The notes below the pieces were generated by a model that saw only the letters and a list, made by a program, of their open reading frames with translations, was not told where the DNA came from and did not search any database. A program made the translations under genes and the position numbers. Shown here piece by piece: positions 33,124-43,251 of a stretch of 64,000 nucleotides of DNA. Source of the DNA: Pseudomonadota bacterium. GTDB lineage: Bacteria; Pseudomonadota; Gammaproteobacteria; Steroidobacterales; Steroidobacteraceae. The stretch lies in contig JADJOO010000016.1 of NCBI GenBank assembly GCA_016713725.1, positions 82,450 to 146,449 of the forward strand. Reading direction: 5' to 3'. Every line of letters starts with the position of its first letter. Positions within the stretch are counted from its first letter, which is position 1.

Positions 33124-35439
33124 TCATCCGGCGGCACGACAGCGCTCGAACCGGGCCAGCAACGCGTCGTGGACAGTCGGCTCGACCGGCCCGATCGCAA
33201 TCCATTCGAGGGCGAGATCGTCGAGTTCAGCAGGGGTAGCGCGTTCGCCATGTCCCATCGTTTCGACGAGGCGTCGCATCTGGTATTCGCGCCGCAATTC
33301 CAGGTCCTCCGGCGGCGTGGAGGCACCCGAAATCAATTCCGCGCGGATACACAGCAGTCGCAACGCTGCCTCGTTCGCGGCAACGTCCAGGTTGACCGTA
33401 CCGGCGGCGACGGCCGCGAGTCGTTGCTCGAGGATGCTGCGCATCGCCTTGGGCGCATGTGCGAGATCGGCGATCGCAGAGGTGGCCGACGCCCGCAACG
33501 CCTCACACTCGGGTGGCGATCGACCCTGCACGGTCGCAAGTGCGTACGCGCGGACCCGGGCAGCAGCCGTAAATCCATCGGTCCAGCCACGGCGCGCCGC
33601 CTTCGCGCGATGTCTGCGGACGGCCTCGGCACAACGGTCGGTCGCGTGTGAGTACCGTTGCTGCAAGGCACGTGCGGACGCTCGCGGCAGGTCCAGCGAC
33701 TCGAATTTCGCGCACAGCTCGTCCAGCTGCGGCACGGCAGTCAGCAACGACTCGTCGGTCAGCCCGGCTATCCGCTCCAGTTCCTCGCACACGCCGGTCG
33801 CCTGCGCCTCGTTGGCTTCGAGGGTGACAGCGTACGCCGCCGATTCCTGAGAGCTGCGCTGGAAGACAGCGTCGCACCGCTGCCTGAATTCGTCCCACAG
33901 CGCGTTGTCCAGGTTCCACGGTACGATGCCGACCGACTTCCAGGTCCGCTGCAGGTTCTTGGTTTCGTCAGTGGCCCAGCGCGTGTCCTCGAGATTGAGC
34001 GGCTCGGTGGTGCGGGCGATCAAGTCGCGCTTGATCTGCACGTTGCGTGCGTACTCGGCATCGAGGCGCGCCTGCAGCTCGCCGACCAACGCATGAAAAC
34101 GTGCCTGCAGTGGCTTCACGATCGCCTGGTCCACCGGCGCATGTTGACGCCACTCGCGCCGCGACTCGACGATGGCCTGGTTGATCGAGCGCCAGTTCGG
34201 GTGTTCGCCAGCCTGCTCGGCAGCAAAGTTCGCCAGTCGTTCGATGAGCGCTTCGCGCCGTTCCTGGTTTTCCTTGCGCAGCTCGGCTTGCCGGGCAAAG
34301 TGTTCGCGACAGGGCTCGTAGGCCCGGCCTGCTGCATCCTGGAACTGCTGCAATTCATCCGCGGGATCCTCTCCCGCGCCCCGGTTGAGAGTCCGCCATT
34401 CGTCCCGCAACTGACGAATCTGCTGCGCCAGTTCCCCGGGCGCCAGGTCGGCGCCGACGAGCGACTGCATCCGCTGCACCAGCTCGGCCCGTTTCGGCAC
34501 GACCCGGAAAGTCTTCCAGTCCTGCAGCTCGGCAAGCCGCGAGTCGACCTGTTCCAGCTGCCGTGCAAACCACGCGGGCAGGGCAGGGGCATCCGCCAGC
34601 TTCTCCGTGATGGAGGCGCGCAGCCGGGCAGCGCGTGCCGTGCCGCCATGATCGAGCGCCGCCCGTGCCTGTCGCAGCAGCCCGAGGATTTCGTGCGCCT
34701 TGGCCTCGTCTGCTGCACGTTGCGCCTGTTCGGCCTCGCGCAAGGCCTGGCGTTCGGCATCGCGTATCCGAGCTTGCTCGGCGGCCGCTGCTGCTGCGGT
34801 CTGCGCTTCGAGTTCCCGCTGTCGGCGTGCCTCTGCAGCGGCGACGGCGGCGGATCGCTGCCTCTCGGTTTCCGCCTCGAGCGCCTGGCGGTGATGGACG
34901 ACGACTTCGTGCGCACGTTGCAGATGCTGCATCACTTCGCTGCGCAGGTTCGGCGGCGCCTGGGGTGCGAGCGTGCACCACCGGGCCTCGAGCTGTGCGA
35001 GGGTCGTCGGGTAAGACGCATCGAACGGGCGCCCGCTGTGCCGGGCGATGGCCGTGGCAGCCTCTTCCAGATCCGACTGCAGCTGCTGGGTATTGCGAAT
35101 TTCGGCGAGCAGTTCATCACGCCGGGAGGTGAGAATCCGATGGACGTTCTTGTCTTTCCCGTGGCGAGTTACGGGGATCAGTTCCCGCAACTGGTCCGGA
35201 TCCGTGACATTTCGTGCCGCCATCTGGCGGATCCGAGTTGAGCTTCCATCGAGTACCCACTTGCCGATCACGGCCATGTCACCGGCGACGATGGCCAGCG
35301 ACAGGCTCGCTTCCTCTTCCCTGGCGCGGATGGAAGGGTCGGGTGTGGGTGGCGATTCAATTCCGGCAACACGTTCGCGGGTTGCCGGTGGCTCGGCCGC
35401 GGGCGGTGATTTACCAAACAGGCGTGAGAAGAGTGACAT
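33124..35439 (-). CDS. DUF349 coiled-coil protein
   Basis: 771 residues from ATG 35439 (MSLFSRLFGKSPP). A Pro-rich linker precedes a region with HEAT-like residues (IGKWVLDGSSTRIRQMAARNV). A long Ala/Glu/Arg-rich coiled coil (about residues 175-240) follows, then repeated DUF349-like helical units, for example LQDWKTFRVVPKRAELVQRM and LQRTWKSVGIVPWNLDNALWDEFRQRCD. Its function is unknown; relatives are cytosolic. Only 16 bases separate it from the sulfatase downstream. Confidence 0.8.
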   Translation of the reverse strand: MSLFSRLFGKSPPAAEPPATRERVAGIESPPTPDPSIRAREEEASLSLAIVAGDMAVIGKWVLDGSSTRIRQMAARNVTDPDQLRELIPVTRHGKDKNVHRILTSRRDELLAEIRNTQQLQSDLEEAATAIARHSGRPFDASYPTTLAQLEARWCTLAPQAPPNLRSEVMQHLQRAHEVVVHHRQALEAETERQRSAAVAAAEARRQRELEAQTAAAAAAEQARIRDAERQALREAEQAQRAADEAKAHEILGLLRQARAALDHGGTARAARLRASITEKLADAPALPAWFARQLEQVDSRLAELQDWKTFRVVPKRAELVQRMQSLVGADLAPGELAQQIRQLRDEWRTLNRGAGEDPADELQQFQDAAGRAYEPCREHFARQAELRKENQERREALIERLANFAAEQAGEHPNWRSINQAIVESRREWRQHAPVDQAIVKPLQARFHALVGELQARLDAEYARNVQIKRDLIARTTEPLNLEDTRWATDETKNLQRTWKSVGIVPWNLDNALWDEFRQRCDAVFQRSSQESAAYAVTLEANEAQATGVCEELERIAGLTDESLLTAVPQLDELCAKFESLDLPRASARALQQRYSHATDRCAEAVRRHRAKAARRGWTDGFTAAARVRAYALATVQGRSPPECEALRASATSAIADLAHAPKAMRSILEQRLAAVAAGTVNLDVAANEAALRLLCIRAELISGASTPPEDLELRREYQMRRLVETMGHGERATPAELDDLALEWIAIGPVEPTVHDALLARFERCRAAG

Positions 35440-35547
35440 GGTGGGTTCTTGGTTCGGGCTGGCCCGTCCAGTAATCGCCAATGTTACCTGTGCCGTGCCT
35501 GCGTGCGGCTGCCGTTGCACCTAGCCGTGGAATTCGTGCTGCGAGAG

Positions 35548-36043
35548 CTACCGGTTACGGTCCTGTTCGCCCGCCCGGTATCCGTCCTTGTAGTCCTGCG
35601 GATGCCGGTCCTGGTCGTAAGGGCGGCCTTTGACCGCATCGTTGTATCCGCGCTTGAATTCCGGGCTGCCGTTGCCCCTGGTTGTGGCCATGCCCGTTGT
35701 TGCCGTGGGACGAGAACGTAATGATCACGCGCGTGCCGCCCTCCCACTTGAACTCCTGCGTGTTGTCACTCGAGCTCGTGCGCACGACCTTGTTGCCCTT
35801 CTGGTCCCGGTAGTGGTTCGCCTTGTTGCCGGGGCGCAGGTTGTAGACGTCGCCGTTGCGAAGATCGATGTCGATGTAACCCTGCCGCTGCGCGAACGAG
35901 CAGGCGCCGGACTTGCCTTGCTTCGTCTCGCCGTTCTTGCGCACTTCACAGTTGGCTTGCCGAGAGTCGGCTTCTGCGAGCTGAATGGAGATTGCTGCGC
36001 CCAGTGCGAGAATCGCTGTCGCAATGACGACCGATGCTTTCAT
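35548..36043 (-). CDS. small secreted basic protein (one frameshift)
   Basis: From ATG 36043 a signal peptide (MKASVVIATAILALGAA...AEA) leads to a domain with CEVRKNGETKQGKSGACSFAQ and DIDLRNGDVYNLRPGNKANHY. Near 35690 the frame shifts. The natural continuation is GNGSPEFKRGYNDAVKGRPY, then YKDGYRAGEQDRNR, ending at TAG 35548-35550. The GYNDA..G..Y / GYRAGEQDR repeats recall small periplasmic proteins with YXDGXXAG motifs. About 164 residues. Function unknown. Confidence 0.6.
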
Positions 36044-36139
36044 TCCTGCCTCTGCTGCCGTGATCGAGTGATGAGTGCTACCTGTCGCAATGGACAATCG
36101 ATCAGGATAGGGTTCCTGTCAACAGGGCGGCTCCCTGGC

Positions 36140-36563
36140 GCAATGCGCGGCGGGCCCATCCAGCCGTTGGAACGGAAGCCCGAAATGACGCGATTCACAA
36201 CGGAGGGCGCGGGCCCGTCCAGAGCAATGCATGGCTGGCGGCGAACAGGTTGCCGGCGGGAATTCGCCTGTACTCGCTGGTCACGCTGCCTGACGCGGAT
36301 CGAGTTTCGGAGGCGCTCGTGCCGACGCATTGGAAGCTTGCGCAGATCGACCCGCGCAATGACGGGCAGGTCGTCTACAGTGACCAGATCGTGCCTGACG
36401 CCACGCTGCTCGGGTTCCTGAATGCCGATCACTGGGCGGTCGTGATGCCCATCGGCCGCTCACATCGGTTGGCGGCACGCTCGTGAACCACAACGACTAC
36501 CCGCGCGAAGCGTTGCTCGAGGCCCTGTTGCGCTACGTCGAGGAGGACCTTGCGGCTGAATGA
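36140..36563 (+). pseudogene. C-terminal fragment of an alpha/beta hydrolase-like protein
   Basis: RLPAGIRLYSLVTLPDADRV, LVPTHWKLAQIDPRNDGQVVYSDQIVPDATLLGFLNADHWAVVMPI can be read, with NADHWAV probably holding the catalytic His. One frame over, VNHNDYPREALLEALLRYVEEDL ends the protein. The N-terminal part, including any nucleophile, is missing, and the frame breaks near 36480. A decayed remnant. Confidence 0.5.
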
Positions 36564-36687
36564 TCGCCCCGGCGCGGCTTGCACGTCCGCATTGTGCGTG
36601 CACCTCGATGACCCCGGATGATAAAGCGCGCCAAAGGATGCTGATTTTCGGTCGCTGGCATTTCACTGGCTTCGGAAGGGTGTTGGC

Positions 36688-37439
36688 ATGAAGGCTCGAT
36701 TCGTCGCCGCAACGTTCATTCTCGTTCTCGCTCTATCCGTGGCGGACAATGCCGTCGCCGATGCGGGGATCCGCCAGGAAACGGTGCAGTTCGCCAGGGG
36801 AGCGTCGTTTGCCGACATCAAGGGGCAGATCAAGGGCGATGCAACAGTCGATTACGTCGTGCGCGCCGCCGCGGGACAAACTCTGTCGGTCAAGCTGCGG
36901 AAGTCCAATGCGCAGAATTACTTCAACGTGATGCCGCCCGCCTCGCAGGGCAGCGCGATGTTCGTGGGCGACAACGGCGAGAACTACTCGGGTGTGCTGC
37001 CGGCGGACGGAGACTACACAGTGCGTGTCTACCTGATGCGCCCGGCGGCGCGGCGCGGCGCGGCGAGACCAGCGATTACACGCTCACCGTTGGCGTCAGC
37101 GGACCGGCGCTCGCGCCGACTTCAACGTCCAGTGACGCACTGATCCCGGGGACCTCGTACCACGCGTCCGCGAAGATCAAATGCGTGCCCGCATTCGAAA
37201 CTTCGTCGCGCGAGTGCGATGCGTCCGTGATCCGCCGCGGCTACGATGGCACAGCCACGCTCGACATTCCCGGCAGTGTCGAGAAGCGCAGCATCCTGTT
37301 CGTGAAGGGCATGCCCACGGCATCGAATGCGCGTTCCATGGATACGCTGACGTCCGAACGCAGGGGCGATGTCACCATCGTGAGGCTGGGCGAGAGCGAG
37401 CGCTACGAGATCCCCGATGCGTTGATCGCGGGCGGCTGA
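36688..37439 (+). CDS. secreted protein related to g-type lysozyme inhibitor (one frameshift)
   Basis: Signal peptide MKARFVAATFILVLALSVADNAVA, then a beta domain QETVQFARGASFADIKGQIKGDATVDYVV, SVKLRKSNAQNYFNVMPP and DGDYTVRVYLMRPAARRG, similar to the PliG lysozyme-inhibitor fold. The frame is lost in a GGCGC repeat near 37055 and resumes with ETSDYTLTVGVSG. A second domain follows with KIKCVPAFETSSRECDASVIRRGYDGTATLDI, ending at 37439. About 250 residues. It may protect peptidoglycan from lysozyme; this is family inference. Confidence 0.6.
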
Positions 37440-37743
37440 CCACTCCGCAGCCGCTGATCGGCAGCAACCGAGCCGGTCAGGCGCGGCCTGATCGGGCGCA
37501 CTGCATTCACTGCGTCAAGGCGTATTCCGGTCCCGGGCGAAGTCGTGCACGGCACGATGCCAGCCGGTATTCAACACGGCCAGCGAACCCACCCGGCCTC
37601 GACGGGTCGAGCCCCCTTCGAGGCCCGAGGCACGAACCTGGCCGCTGCCGGGTCGCGTCGTCCAGTCTCCACTTGCGGCAGTGCACGAGCGTTCCTGCAC
37701 CGTGCGCTCGAAGCCCAAACGACGGCGTGTGTTGAGCATCCAG

Positions 37744-37839
37744 TCAAGCATTGCGAAAGTCCTCGAACACCTGCAGGACAAAGAGCAGCGCCGTGGCCAC
37801 CAGGGCGGTGATACTGAACAGAACGACAAAAGTGGACAA
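37744..37839 (-). CDS. candidate 31-residue single-span membrane protein
   Basis: A TTG at 37839 with GGAG six to eight bases upstream starts a 31-codon frame. It has one hydrophobic helix (FVVLFSITALVATALLFVL) and a short acidic/basic end (EDFRNA). The composition and spacing look like a real small inner-membrane protein, but the start is a TTG and no neighbour suggests a role. Confidence 0.3.
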   Translation of the reverse strand: MSTFVVLFSITALVATALLFVLQVFEDFRNA

Positions 37840-37984
37840 GATAGACTCCGGACAGCCGGCGATGCGGTGCGTACGCGACGGGATTCAGGCGACAGGCACG
37901 GAAGCCTGATTCGAGACGGCGCAGTGAAGCCAGCGAACCGTCAATGCTGAACAGCGGTCCGCAGTATACGCCAAACCGAACAGG

Positions 37985-38003
37985 AATGCTGCGAAGCAGC
38001 ATT
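37985..38003. other. perfect hairpin upstream of the EamA gene
   Basis: AATGCTGC and GCAGCATT pair around a GAA loop, forming an eight-base stem. The sequence is 71 bases before the transporter start. It could be a terminator for the minus-strand small ORF side, or a regulatory dyad. No T-run follows closely. Confidence 0.35.
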
Positions 38004-38073
38004 TCGGTTGATTTGTCGATTTTCGCTAGACTTCGCACTATGCCGGTGCGTTCCCAGCAGCGTATTTAGCACG

Positions 38074-38952
38074 ATGCACCGGCTCAAGAACTGGCAGCTG
38101 TTTGCGATCTGCGTGCTCACGTGGGGCACGACCTGGTTCGCGATCACGTTCCAGATCGGGCACACCGCGCCCGAGGTCGGCGTGGCGATGCGCTTCGCAT
38201 TGGCTGGAGCCGTGATCCTCGGCCTGTGCGTGTTGCGACAGCAGAAGCTGCGCTTCACGCCAGCCCAGCACGCGATTTTCGCGTTGCAGGGTGGCTTCAT
38301 GTACGGCGTGTCGTACGTCTGCGTCTACCACGCGGAGCAGCATCTCGTGTCGGGGCTGGTGGCGGTGGGCTACTCGGCTTCTCCGCTCGTGGCGGGCCTC
38401 GGGGCCCGCGCACTCTTCGGCGTCAACCTGAGGCCGCGTTTCATCCTTGGCGGTCTGCTCGGCATCGCCGGCGTTGCGCTGATCTTCTGGCCTGAGTTCG
38501 GCAAAACCACCGGTGATCGGAACACGCTGCTTGGAGCGCTGTTCACCGTGGGTTCCGTCTTGCTGTCGACGGTCGGCAGCCTGACGGCCAGTCGCAACCG
38601 TGCTCGCGGCCTGCCGTTCTGGCCGGCGCTGGGGTTCGGCATGCTCTACGGAGCCGCCGCGTCTGCGTTGCTTGCATTGATGCAAGGCCAGAGCTTTGTT
38701 CCCCCGGCCATCGCGTCGTGGTGGCTGGCCCTGTTCTACCTCGCCCTAGCCGGGTCGGTGCTGACCTTCGCCTGCTTCCTTACACTGCAGGAGCGCATCG
38801 GACCGGGGCCCACAGGCACTATTGGTGTCATGACGCCCCTCCTTGCGCTCGTGGTGTCGATGGCCTTCGAGGGATTCCAGCCCGACGCCCTTACGTTCGC
38901 GGGCGCGGCGCTGGCAGTGGGCGGCAACGTCCTTATGCTGCGCCGGACCTGA
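38074..38952 (+). CDS. EamA/DMT-family transporter
   Basis: 292 residues from ATG 38074. Ten hydrophobic segments in two homologous halves, as in drug/metabolite transporters: TWGTTWFAITFQIG in the first and SVLTFACFLTLQERIGPGPTGTIGVMTPLLALV in the second. Inner-membrane exporter of unknown small molecule. It converges on the ThDP enzyme gene, with 12 bases between the two. Confidence 0.82.
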   Translation: MHRLKNWQLFAICVLTWGTTWFAITFQIGHTAPEVGVAMRFALAGAVILGLCVLRQQKLRFTPAQHAIFALQGGFMYGVSYVCVYHAEQHLVSGLVAVGYSASPLVAGLGARALFGVNLRPRFILGGLLGIAGVALIFWPEFGKTTGDRNTLLGALFTVGSVLLSTVGSLTASRNRARGLPFWPALGFGMLYGAAASALLALMQGQSFVPPAIASWWLALFYLALAGSVLTFACFLTLQERIGPGPTGTIGVMTPLLALVVSMAFEGFQPDALTFAGAALAVGGNVLMLRRT

Positions 38953-38964
38953 GGCGTATCGGTA

Positions 38965-40510
38965 TCAGATCAGCGCCTCGATCAGGCGCGGTCCACGGTG
39001 CTTGAGTGCCGAAGAGTACTGCGCCGCGAATTCTTCGCAGGTCGTCGCGCGGCTGGCCTCGACGCCGAGGCCTTCGGCAATCTTCATCCAGTTCATTTCA
39101 GGGTTGTGCAGGTCGAGCATCGACATCGCGACCGGACCGCTGCCGATCGCACCGACGCGCCCGAGTTCGATGTTGAGAATCGCGTACGAGTGGTTGGCGT
39201 AGATCACGATCACGACGTCGAGCTTTTCACGCGCCATTGTCCAGAGCGCCTGCATCGTATACGCCGCGCCGCCGTCGCCATGCGGACAGATCACCTTGCG
39301 GTCCGGTGCAGCGATGGCTGCGCCGACGGCGAGCGGCAGCCCCTGGCCGATAGAACCGCCGGTCAGTGGCAGGTGCGTGTGCGGCCGGGCGCGCGCCATC
39401 GTGGTGAGCAACGAAAGCGATGCGGTCGCAGATTCATCGGCGAAGATGACGTTTTCGGGTGTCATTGCGGCAATCACCTGTGCGACGCCGAGAGCGGTCA
39501 ACGGGCCGTTGGGCAGTTCCGGCAGTTGCAGTGGAATTCGCACAGGTGAACGCGCCGGGGCACCGAGTGTGTCTGCCAGCGCCGCGAGGGCCTGGGCGCC
39601 ATCCTGGTGCGCGTGCGCCAGGTAGCAGAGGTGCGAACCCTCGGGCACGCACCAGCTCGGCTTGCCGGGATATGCGAAAAAGGACACTGGCGGCTTGGCG
39701 CCGACGAAAATAATCTGCTCGAATTCCTTCAGGAAGTCGACGATCTGTTCCGCAAAGTAGGGAATGCGCTCGACCGGAACGCGGCCTGCGCCGAGTTCGG
39801 CGTGCGGCGCGAACGTGTCGCAGAGCAATCGTGCGCCCGTCTTGGCCTGCACACGCCCGGCGGCCTCGAGGCCCGCGCCGTAGAGCGATGCACCGCGTAA
39901 CAGCAGCGCGGTCTTCCTGCCATTCGACAGCAGCCTGGCTGCGGCATCGATGGCGTTCGAGCTGACCGGTGTCGGCAGCAGGTCCGGCAGCTTCTGCTCG
40001 GCGCGCTGAGCTTCGTTCCAGGCGGTGTCGGCCGGGAGAATCAGCGTGGCCACGCAACCGGGCGCCGAGCGAGCAGCCTGGACCGCCCGCGCAGCGTCCG
40101 ACGCGACGCCGTCCGCACTCTTCGATTCGTGGATCCACGAAGATACCGGGCGCGCAAAACCGACGATGTCGGACGTCAGCGGCGCGTCGTACTGCAGGTG
40201 ATACGTCGCGTGGTCGCCGACGATGTTCACGAGCGGTGTGCCGGCGCGACGCGCGTTGTGCAGGTTGGCCAGGCCGTTGGCAAGGCCCGGGCCCCAGGTG
40301 CAGCAGCGTGGCGGCCGGCTTGCCGGCGACTCGCCCGTAGCCGTCGGCTGCGCCGGTCACCACGCCTTCGAACAGGCACAACACGGACCGCATCTGCGGC
40401 ACCGAGTCGAGCGCGGCGACGAAATGCATCTCCGAAGTGCCGGGATTGCCGAAGCATACTTCGACGTCGCAATTGACCAGGGTCTGCAGCAGGGACTGGG
40501 CGCCGTTCAT
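38965..40510 (-). CDS. acetolactate-synthase-like ThDP enzyme (one frameshift)
   Basis: From ATG 40510 (MNGAQSLLQTLVNCDVEVCFGNPGTSEMHFV) the pyrimidine-binding domain begins; the GNPGTSE motif includes the catalytic Glu region. The frame changes near 40295 in a GC run at HLGPG and continues LANGLANLHNARRAGTPLVNIVGDHA. The C-terminal ThDP site reads GDGGAAYTMQALWTMAREKLDVVIVIYANHSY. About 514 residues, close to the short, FAD-independent acetolactate synthase/benzoylformate decarboxylase-like group. No small subunit nearby, so a biosynthetic IlvB role is doubtful. Confidence 0.75.
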
Positions 40511-40533
40511 TTGTCGTTCTCCGTTTCAGGCCG

Positions 40534-40647
40534 CTATTTTAGACCCATGGCCCACCGGATCGCCCACGCCACTGCGCCGAGTGCTGTCACGCTGCCAGCC
40601 CAGATCACGACAAACCAGAGCAAGCGCTGCCAGCGTTTCGGCGCCAT
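40534..40647 (-). CDS. DUF2474 small subunit of CioAB-type oxidase
   Basis: 37 residues from ATG 40647: a basic start (MAPKRWQRL) followed by one membrane helix (LWFVVIWAGSVTALGAVAWAIRW). DUF2474 proteins are the CydX-like small partners of cyanide-insensitive bd oxidases and follow cydB, exactly as here with two bases between. Confidence 0.82.
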   Translation of the reverse strand: MAPKRWQRLLWFVVIWAGSVTALGAVAWAIRWAMGLK

Positions 40648-40649
40648 CG

Positions 40650-41660
40650 TCAGTGGTAACCGCCGCCGCCCTGTTCGATCTTGCCGCGGAACACCCAGTA
40701 CGAGTACGCGGTGTACGCGAGGATGACCGGGATCAGAAAGGCGGCGCCCGCGAACAGGAAGCCGAGACTCGACGGCGGCGCAGCCGCTTCCCACAGCGTG
40801 ACCGATGTCGGCACCAGGTACGGGAAGAAGCTGATCACCAGTCCGACGAAGCACAGGACGAACAGCGCCAGCGATGCGAGGAAGGGACTCAGTTCCTGCC
40901 GCCGTCGCAGTCCATTGAACAGGACGTACGCGGCGAGAGCGACAAGAGCCGGAACCGTCGCCACGAGCAGAATCCGCGGCCACGAGAACCAGCGCTGCAT
41001 GAACACGTCACTGAGGAAGGGGGTCCACAGGCTGACGAGTCCGATGGCGGCCAACGTCGCGCCGCCGGCAAAATTGGCGAATCGATACGCCCGCTGCTGG
41101 GTGGGACCCTGCGTTTTGTAGATGAGCCAGGTGGCACCGAGCAGCGCATAGCCAGCCACGAGCGACACGCCGGTAAGCACGCTGAAAGGCGTGAGCCAAT
41201 CCCACCAGCCACCGGCATAAGCGCGGCCTGCCACTGGAATTCCCTGCACCAGCGCGCCGAGCGCAAGTCCCTGGGCGAACGCGGCGATCGTCGATCCGGC
41301 GGCGAATGCGCCATCCCACAGGAACTTGCCGCGCTGTGTCTTCCAGCGAAATTCGAAAGCCACGCCGCGGAAGACGAGCCCAAGCAGCAGTGCGATCACG
41401 GGCGCATACAGCGCGGGCATGATTATCGCGTAGGCCAGCGGAAAGGCTGCGAACAGGGCGCCGCCACCCAGCACGAGCCATGTCTCATTGCCATCCCACA
41501 CCGGCGCGACCGAGTTCATCATCTCGTCGCGCTGCGTCTCCCCGGGCATGAAGGGAAACAGGATGCCGACGCCGAGGTCGAAGCCGTCGAGCACGACGTA
41601 AGCGAGCACTGCGAAGGCGAGGAGTCCTGCCCAGATCAGCGCGAGGTCCAGTTGCATCAT
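40650..41660 (-). CDS. cydB: cytochrome bd quinol oxidase subunit II (CioB-like)
   Basis: 336 residues with eight to nine membrane helices. The N-terminal MQLDLALIWAGLLAFAVLAYVVLDGFDLGVGILFPF and NSVAPVWDGNETWLVLGGGALFAAFP are typical CydB signatures, and a C-terminal AYSYWVFRGKI is also present. With CydA it forms the terminal oxidase that passes electrons from quinol to O2 without pumping protons. Its start overlaps the cydA stop by four bases. Confidence 0.93.
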   Translation of the reverse strand: MMQLDLALIWAGLLAFAVLAYVVLDGFDLGVGILFPFMPGETQRDEMMNSVAPVWDGNETWLVLGGGALFAAFPLAYAIIMPALYAPVIALLLGLVFRGVAFEFRWKTQRGKFLWDGAFAAGSTIAAFAQGLALGALVQGIPVAGRAYAGGWWDWLTPFSVLTGVSLVAGYALLGATWLIYKTQGPTQQRAYRFANFAGGATLAAIGLVSLWTPFLSDVFMQRWFSWPRILLVATVPALVALAAYVLFNGLRRRQELSPFLASLALFVLCFVGLVISFFPYLVPTSVTLWEAAAPPSSLGFLFAGAAFLIPVILAYTAYSYWVFRGKIEQGGGGYH

Positions 41661-43054
41661 GCGCGCGGCGCCTTGCGCATGACCGGTCCGGGCATCAGGC
41701 CGCTCGCATGCATCGGGTGGGAGGGTGCGAATTCCGGCTCAACAGGCTCCGGTGCCTTGCGCATCAGGCGCAGCATGTAGAACGCACCGGCACCGAAGAC
41801 CGCGAAGTACACGATCGCAAATGCGGCGAGCGAAGCGCCCACTGCGGCGGCGTCGATCGACGATGCGCTCTGTGCGGTTCGCAGTAAGCCGTACACGGTG
41901 TAGGGCTGCCGACCGACCTCGGTCGTGATCCAGCCCGCGATCACGGCGACGAGGCCGATGGGGCTCAAGGCGACTGACGCGCGCAGCAGCCATGGCTGGT
42001 CGTAAAGGCGTCGTCGCGCCCGCAGCGCCAGGCTCCACACGCCGACCGCGAGCATCGCGAGCCCGGCCCCGACCATCACGCGAAAGCTCCAGAAGACGAT
42101 GGCCGCGTTCGGGCGATCCTCGCGCGGCCATTCCTTCAGTCCGCGCACGGTGCCGTTCCAGTCGTGGGTGAGGATCAGGCTACCGAGCTTCGGCACCTCG
42201 ACGGCGTACCGTGTCCGCTCCTGCTCCATGTCCGGCCACCCGAACAGGATGAGCGGCGCGCCCGCCTGCGTTTCGAAGTGACCTTCCATTGCCGCAACTT
42301 TGGCGGGCTGGTGCTCCAGCGTGTTGAGCCCGTGCAAGTCGCCGGCGACGATTTGCAGCGGCGCGACGATCGCGGCCATCCACATCGCCATCGAGAACAT
42401 GATGCGCGAGGCTGGCAACGTCGCATCGCGCAGCAGATGCAGCGCGCCCGTGCCACCGACGATGAACGCCGTGCTGAGGTACGCGGCCAGGAGCATGTGC
42501 ACGAGCCGGTAGGGAAATGACGGATTGAAGATGACTGCGACCCAGTCCACCGGCACGAACTGGCCGACCTCGTTGATCGCGAAGCCGGCCGGCGTCTGCA
42601 TCCAGCTGTTGACCGACAGAATCCAGAACGCGGAAATGAACGTGCCGAGCGCTACCATCAGCGTCGCCAGGTAGTGCAGTCGCGGCCCCACGCGCGAAAG
42701 GCCGAACAGCATGACGCCGAGGAATCCCGCTTCCAGGAAGAAAGCGGTGAGTACTTCGTAACCCATCAACGGCCCGATGACCGGACCGGCCTTGTCGGAG
42801 AAGACGCTCCAGTTGGTGCCGAACTGGTAGCTCATGACGATGCCCGACACGACGCCCATGCCGAAGGCTACTGCGAAGATCTTCTTCCAGTAATTGAAGA
42901 GGTCGAGGAAGACCGTGCGGCCAGTGAGGAACCAGAGACCTTCGAGCACGGCGAGGTAACTGGCCAGCCCGATCGAGATCGCCGGGAAGACGATGTGGAA
43001 GGTGATCGTGAAGGCGAACTGCAGCCGCGCGAGTGTCAGTGCATCGATGTCCAT
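41657..43054 (-). CDS. cydA: cytochrome bd quinol oxidase subunit I (CioA-like)
   Basis: 465 residues. Heme-ligand regions are recognisable: FTITFHIVFPAISIG, an axial His in the LVHMLLAAYLSTAF helix, and GWITTEVGRQPYTVYGLLRT. The quinol loop is short, without the long E. coli-type Q-loop insert, which fits the cyanide-insensitive CioA group and the DUF2474 gene downstream. It heads the cydA-cydB-DUF2474 operon and is divergent from gnd, with 197 bases between the starts. Confidence 0.92.
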   Translation of the reverse strand: MDIDALTLARLQFAFTITFHIVFPAISIGLASYLAVLEGLWFLTGRTVFLDLFNYWKKIFAVAFGMGVVSGIVMSYQFGTNWSVFSDKAGPVIGPLMGYEVLTAFFLEAGFLGVMLFGLSRVGPRLHYLATLMVALGTFISAFWILSVNSWMQTPAGFAINEVGQFVPVDWVAVIFNPSFPYRLVHMLLAAYLSTAFIVGGTGALHLLRDATLPASRIMFSMAMWMAAIVAPLQIVAGDLHGLNTLEHQPAKVAAMEGHFETQAGAPLILFGWPDMEQERTRYAVEVPKLGSLILTHDWNGTVRGLKEWPREDRPNAAIVFWSFRVMVGAGLAMLAVGVWSLALRARRRLYDQPWLLRASVALSPIGLVAVIAGWITTEVGRQPYTVYGLLRTAQSASSIDAAAVGASLAAFAIVYFAVFGAGAFYMLRLMRKAPEPVEPEFAPSHPMHASGLMPGPVMRKAPRA

Positions 43055-43251
43055 TGCCCGTCCGCGTTACCGCCAGCGCCCTGCAAGACTAGTCGCTCGG
43101 ACCAGGCCTGTCCCGTGCTTTCCGGTGCTCTGGCACCGCGATCATCAGGTTCGCAGGTCGACGAGCGCCCCGGGGCCGCCCGCCCTTGTGCGCGTCCCGG
43201 CATCGCGCGACCATCGATCGCCCCCGCCGGGCTGCAACGGGTCGAAACGCG

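Larger units (their letters stand above)
37440..38073. other. gene-poor stretch with a candidate small protein and a hairpin
   Basis: No conserved gene longer than 60 codons is supported here. I see only the candidate small ORF at 37744-37839 on the minus strand and a perfect inverted repeat at 37985-38003. The first 300 bases hold nothing I can interpret. Confidence 0.5.

Noticed and set aside
33658..35241. A 527-codon plus-strand frame opposite the DUF349 gene.
   Set aside because: Antisense shadow; the minus strand shows coiled coil and DUF349 repeats.
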